From contig OY997594.1 in NCBI GenBank assembly GCA_963921825.1, forward strand, positions 39,550,557-39,614,556: a stretch of DNA of 64,000 bases. The letters are read 5' to 3'. The position numbers were made by a program, and so were the translations under genes. Shown here piece after piece: positions 59,985 through 64,000 of this stretch. The stretch's first letter is position 1, and each line of letters begins with the position of its first letter. The DNA comes from Erodium maritimum (lineage: Eukaryota; Streptophyta; Magnoliopsida; Geraniales; Geraniaceae). A model generated the notes under the pieces. That model had not been told where the DNA came from and ran no database searches. It saw only the letters and a program-made list of their open reading frames with translations.

Positions 59985-60340
59985 GTAGGTTTTTATTTAT
60001 CAACTTAGATTCATACTTTAAGTGTTTTTTCGTCTTTGTACCTTCACAAGGATCAAGGGAGGTGGTTGACATGTGTAACTATGAAAATGACTTGATTTTC
60101 AAATGGTACGGGCACTTATTAAACACTCGTTTGTAAGACTTTTTGCATATGAATCTTTTCTTTCAAGGTTTGTTGCGTATGCCTTTTTTACTCTTTTTAG
60201 AATGTCTTCTCTCACATTTAGTACTATTTTCTCCTTGTTCAAATAAGAATTACTTCATTTTCCCTCATGTATGGTATTTTGTGTCTTTCTAAGATTTTGT
60301 AGGTATTAGGATAAAACGGGCCAAAAAGAGATGAAAATGG
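59985..60340. other. Unassigned stretch between two insertions
   Basis: About 355 bp of AT-rich sequence. I see no gene. Its right end reads on after the solo LTR at 62,118 and may itself be older repeat DNA. Confidence 0.4.
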
Positions 60341-62117
60341 TGTTAGCATTTATACCCGTAGCCCAATCGTAAATGTCTAAATGTAAATATCATCTTTTTT
60401 TGCAATATAACAAAACGGCTTTTGATATTACTTAAGTGTTGAAGTAATATGTCGTATGTGTTTCCGATCTATGCCCACTATGCGAATAGAACCATAGATC
60501 AAGATGGATCACACTCGACGGGGTCCCTAGTCAATAGTCTTCGCTAGAAGCGACTAGTATGAAAGATGACTCTTCATGGCTTACGTTCTATTGGCCATAG
60601 GAAAGTTTTCCGGAGTCTGATCATAAACATCATGTGTGGGACATGATGTTGGACGACCCGACCTGAATATGTTCCGTAGATTAATTCATGAACATGTTCA
60701 GAGTCGTTGCTTGTCAGGTATCCTTAGACCGAAGAGTCTATATGATTGCTATGCAGTAAAGAACCAAGTTTGACCTGAAAGCCCAACGTTGCACCGTGAC
60801 TGGGCTTCCATAACGGCCATGATTAGCTTGGGGAATGACTGCTTGAGTGACATGATAGGCGGCTAAGGGATGTATCCATCATACTGCGGTATGGGAAAGA
60901 TATCTAGTTCACGGCCGCTTGATCGAGAGTGACTGACGGGAAAAGCATGGCCATGCGCATGATATGGGATATCATAAGGGTCGGTCATCTCACATATCAA
61001 GGAACAGTGATTGAGGATAAGAAGGATGACGGCTCTATGCCTTATCTCAATCAGGATATCAATGATAAGGGATAATGACAAGGACGGCTGAAAGGTCAGA
61101 ATCGACAGGGGGCGATTCGTTATGCAGGGTCGGGCGATACTGAGTCTCGTCAGTCGCCACATTAGTAAGATCAAGTAAAATGGGATTTTACATTGATCTT
61201 ACCGACATGCATAGACCTAAGGGTCACACCATAAGTTTGTAACTCGACAAGAACGCAAGTGGATTGGCTTGGAGGGAGTCGTGTCGGGAATTGCCATAGT
61301 GGACGGGCTAGCATGGTGGGCTCGGTATGGGCTCTCTTGGAGAGGCCCATGACCAAGCCACATGGGTTAGGCCCAACAAGAACCAAAGGTCAAAGGTTGA
61401 CTAAGTGGTCTTGTTAAACTAAGTGAGTTGGACCCACTTTCCACTAGTTAATAAACTAGCTTAGTTTATTAAGTCTACCATGCAAAGTAGCATGGACACT
61501 TGGAAACTTGATGTAGATTAAGTGAGGTGACCTCTTCCACTTAAGTCTACATGCAAGGGGTGTTGGAAAGACACAACATGCAAATAAGAGAAGAAAATTT
61601 CAGCACAACTTCTAGTACTCTCTCATCTTTGCAAACTCCTCCAAGAAGCTCCAAGTTCCATCGTTGCATGTTCTTGAGTTTACAAACTCAAGAACTACAT
61701 TGATTTTGATTACGTTAAGGATACGTAGGTGTCCAAGGGGCTCAAGCCATTCAAAGTTTGGTGTTATTGAACCAATTTGGGAGAAGTAGAAGGTGCTGAT
61801 TTTCAGCACAGTTTTGTCCGACCAGTCACTTTCAAGAGCACGATCGGAGGTTCATCCGAGGTCCGATGAAGCTGATATTTTGGAGTGCACGGTCTCCACA
61901 CGTGGGTCTTCAATCTGACCAAAGGGATTTGAGTTTAACCGGTTCTTTTTCTAGATACACCAGCTACAAGATGAAGCACTTGCAAAGGTGATGTACACAA
62001 ACCTTTGCTGAATTTTCAGACTTGTTCTTCATATTTGGTAGATTCATCTCGATTGTTTCGTGGTTAATCTTCCGCTGCAATTTGTGTTTAACATGTCCAC
62101 GACATCGAGACCCAACA
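60341..62117 (+). mobile_element. Solo LTR of the second copia subfamily
   Basis: 1777 bp, TGTTAGCATTTATACCCGTAG to GAGACCCAACA. The flanks AATGG (60,336-60,340) and AATGA (62,118-62,122) are a target duplication with one difference. It is related to the minus-strand copy at 32,886-34,448 and more distantly to the LTR at 825. No internal domains are present. Confidence 0.85.
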
Positions 62118-62989
62118 AATGAAGCAAGAAGCATTCAACACCTATCGGCCATCCAACCGGGTAGAGAATCGGGTTCGTCGATACCCGATGAGACTCTCGA
62201 CCAAGTAGAGACATTGATTACACTAGTACCCGACCAACCACCCTACCGAATACAACCGTCTAATACCATTTTCCCGACCACCTACTCGTCGAATGCGTCG
62301 ACTAGATAGTAATGTCAACGCAAGAATCGTATTCCAGGTTTCAAGACTATTGGGATCACGGTGAAGTGAGATAAAGAAGTTATTCTCAATAGATTAAGCT
62401 CGAACAATTCATTATGAATAATCCTCAATTGCGTAGGAAAAGATGGGAATAGTTGGAAAAGTGTAAGATGACTATTATTTCGATTCTAAAAAAGAAAATA
62501 TTTATCTTTAGGGTATCTTCTAGTTTCATTTATTTCTCATCTTTATTTGTTATGATTTTCCTAACAAAAATTTTATCCACGTACAAAATGTATTCGTGGA
62601 ACTAAAGATCCTGAATCCTGTAAAAGGTGGAAAGTGATATTAAAAGTGTCTCAACCGGTAATGCAAAGCCATGGGTGCAAGGTCAATAAGCTCTGGTGCC
62701 GAAGTTAATGTCTCTGATGATGCTTCTCATGGACATCCCTATTACGACACCACTACCGAAGGGTGTTTGGTTAATATTTAGAGGCTCACTTCGATGAATT
62801 GTCGTTTGGAAGGCACGGACTTTGTTCCAAACAAAGTTCTTGCCATAGTCATCTTCCGGAGAGGAGGAGTGAAAGAAAGATGAGATGATGGATTTAAATG
62901 GTGTTCTCGTGGGTCTTCTGATAGGGAGAAGACTCCTTCTAAATTGTGTATCATCAATTTACCACCATCTAGTAATTAGGTCTACTAAA
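62118..62989. other. Unassigned stretch
   Basis: About 0.87 kb. The first 180 bp are rich in CGA/TCG steps, with an open frame lacking recognisable motifs; the rest is AT-rich. Possibly remnant repeat DNA. I see no supported gene or RNA. Confidence 0.4.
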
Positions 62990-64000
62990 GGACCCGTAGT
63001 TCAATCCTAAATGTCCAAATGTATATATCATCGTTAGCAATAAAATTAAAGCGACTTTATATTACTTATGTGTTGGAGAAATATATCGATGTGTGCTATG
63101 ATCTATGCCCACACTGCGAATAGAACCATATATCGAGATAGATCACACTCGATGGGTCCCTAGTCAACAAAGCTTCACCAAAAGAGACTAATATGAAAAA
63201 TGGCTCTTTATGACTTACGTTCTGTTAGTCATTGGAATGAAATTCCGGAGCCTGATCATAGATATCATGTGAGACATGATATTGGACGACCTTCCCTGAA
63301 TATGTGCCAGATATTAAGTGATGAACATATTCAGTTTCGTAGCTTGTCATGTATCCTTAGACCAAGGATTCTTTGATATCGCTATGTGGTCAACAACTGA
63401 GTTTGACCTGAGCCTAACATTCTCCGTAACATGGCTTCCATAACAGCCAGGATTGGCTTGGGGACGGGCTACATGAGTGACACAAAAGACGTCTAAGGGA
63501 TTTATCCCTCATAATGCGGTATGGGAAAGATATCGGTTCTCGGCCGCTTGATCGGGAGTGACTGAAATAATAACATGGCCGTGCACATGATACTGGGTAT
63601 CATATCATATATTCAATCATCTCACATATCAAGGAACAATGATTGTGAATAATAAGGATGACGGCTCTATACCTTATCTCAATCAGGATATCGGAGATAA
63701 AAGAATAGTGACATAGACGATGAAAAGGTTAGAATCGACATGGTCAATTCGTTATGTAGTGTCAGACAATACTAAAGTCTCGTTCGTTGCCACTTATATA
63801 GGATCAAGTAAAATGGGATTTTACGTTGACCTATTGACATGCATAAACCTAAGGGTCACACCGGAGGATGAAACTCATTGACACATTTATGGAGAATGGC
63901 CAAAAGGGAGTTGTTTCGGGACATGACCAAAACTGGGTTTTGGGTCATGTGCCCGCAAGTGAATAGGACTTTACGGATCGAGACAATGCTTGGAGTCCTA
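62990..64000 (+). mobile_element. Older copia LTR, 5' edge eroded, right end outside window
   Basis: It aligns with the LTR at 825 from GACCCGTAGTTCAATCC onward to the last base. The first dozen or so bases of the LTR are not recognisable. It is visibly more diverged than the copies at 825, 7568 and 57,975, so it is an older insertion. Whether solo or whole cannot be told. Confidence 0.85.

Overview
This is a gene-poor, transposon-dense stretch of a flowering-plant nuclear genome, probably a eudicot. The evidence is the set of Ty1/copia, Ty3/gypsy chromovirus and Athila/Tat-like LTR elements primed by plant tRNAs, plant L1-type LINEs, Mutator-like elements with 9-bp target duplications, and one intron-containing plant annexin gene. 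Almost everything else is mobile DNA inserted into mobile DNA. I see no operon, CRISPR array or bacterial feature, and no coherent new multi-gene system.

Layout. (1) Positions 1-18,571 are a three-layer nest. A Ty1/copia element (825-9256, target duplication ATGTG) sits inside a long chromovirus-type LTR (window start to 9775). That LTR sits inside the 3' LTR of a minus-strand Ty3/gypsy element (9776 to about 18,571). The gypsy element has also taken an Athila-like solo LTR (14,296-15,660) and a LINE derivative coding an RRM protein (16,014-17,658). (2) Positions 18,572-29,814 are a minus-strand Athila/Tat-like non-autonomous element, hit by a Mutator-like element, a 5'-truncated LINE tail, and a chromovirus-type LTR that itself carries another solo LTR. 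(3) Positions 29,815-36,055 hold an unclassified retroelement remnant and then a 5'-truncated L1 LINE split by a copia-type solo LTR. (4) Positions 36,056-40,978 are the least invaded part: a five-exon annexin on the minus strand (37,133-38,383) and, about 0.8 kb upstream of its start codon, a Pack-MULE carrying a fragment of a G-type lectin S-receptor-like kinase gene. (5) Positions 40,979-50,330 are a Tekay/Del-like chromovirus derivative with 3.4-kb LTRs around only 2.5 kb of internal DNA (target duplication TTAAT). (6) Positions 52,138-59,979 are a second copy of the minus-strand gypsy family (target duplication AATGT) with a copia solo LTR in its 5' LTR (target duplication GAATC). (7) Positions 60,341-62,117 are a solo LTR of the second copia subfamily. 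From about 62,990 to the window end is another copia LTR.

The observations most worth following are: the annexin, which keeps all five exons but has one apparent missing base in exon 2 and a GC donor in intron 2; the Pack-MULE with its receptor-kinase fragment; a sense-oriented 5' half of initiator tRNA-Met inside the Tekay-like derivative, which uses that tRNA as primer, next to a snap-back inverted copy; the copia element whose LTRs are nearly identical although its coding body is badly eroded; and several LTRs that carry arrays of short palindromes or minisatellites. All divergence figures were counted by eye on hand alignments and are approximate. Ages assume the grass-derived rate of 1.3e-8 substitutions per site per year.
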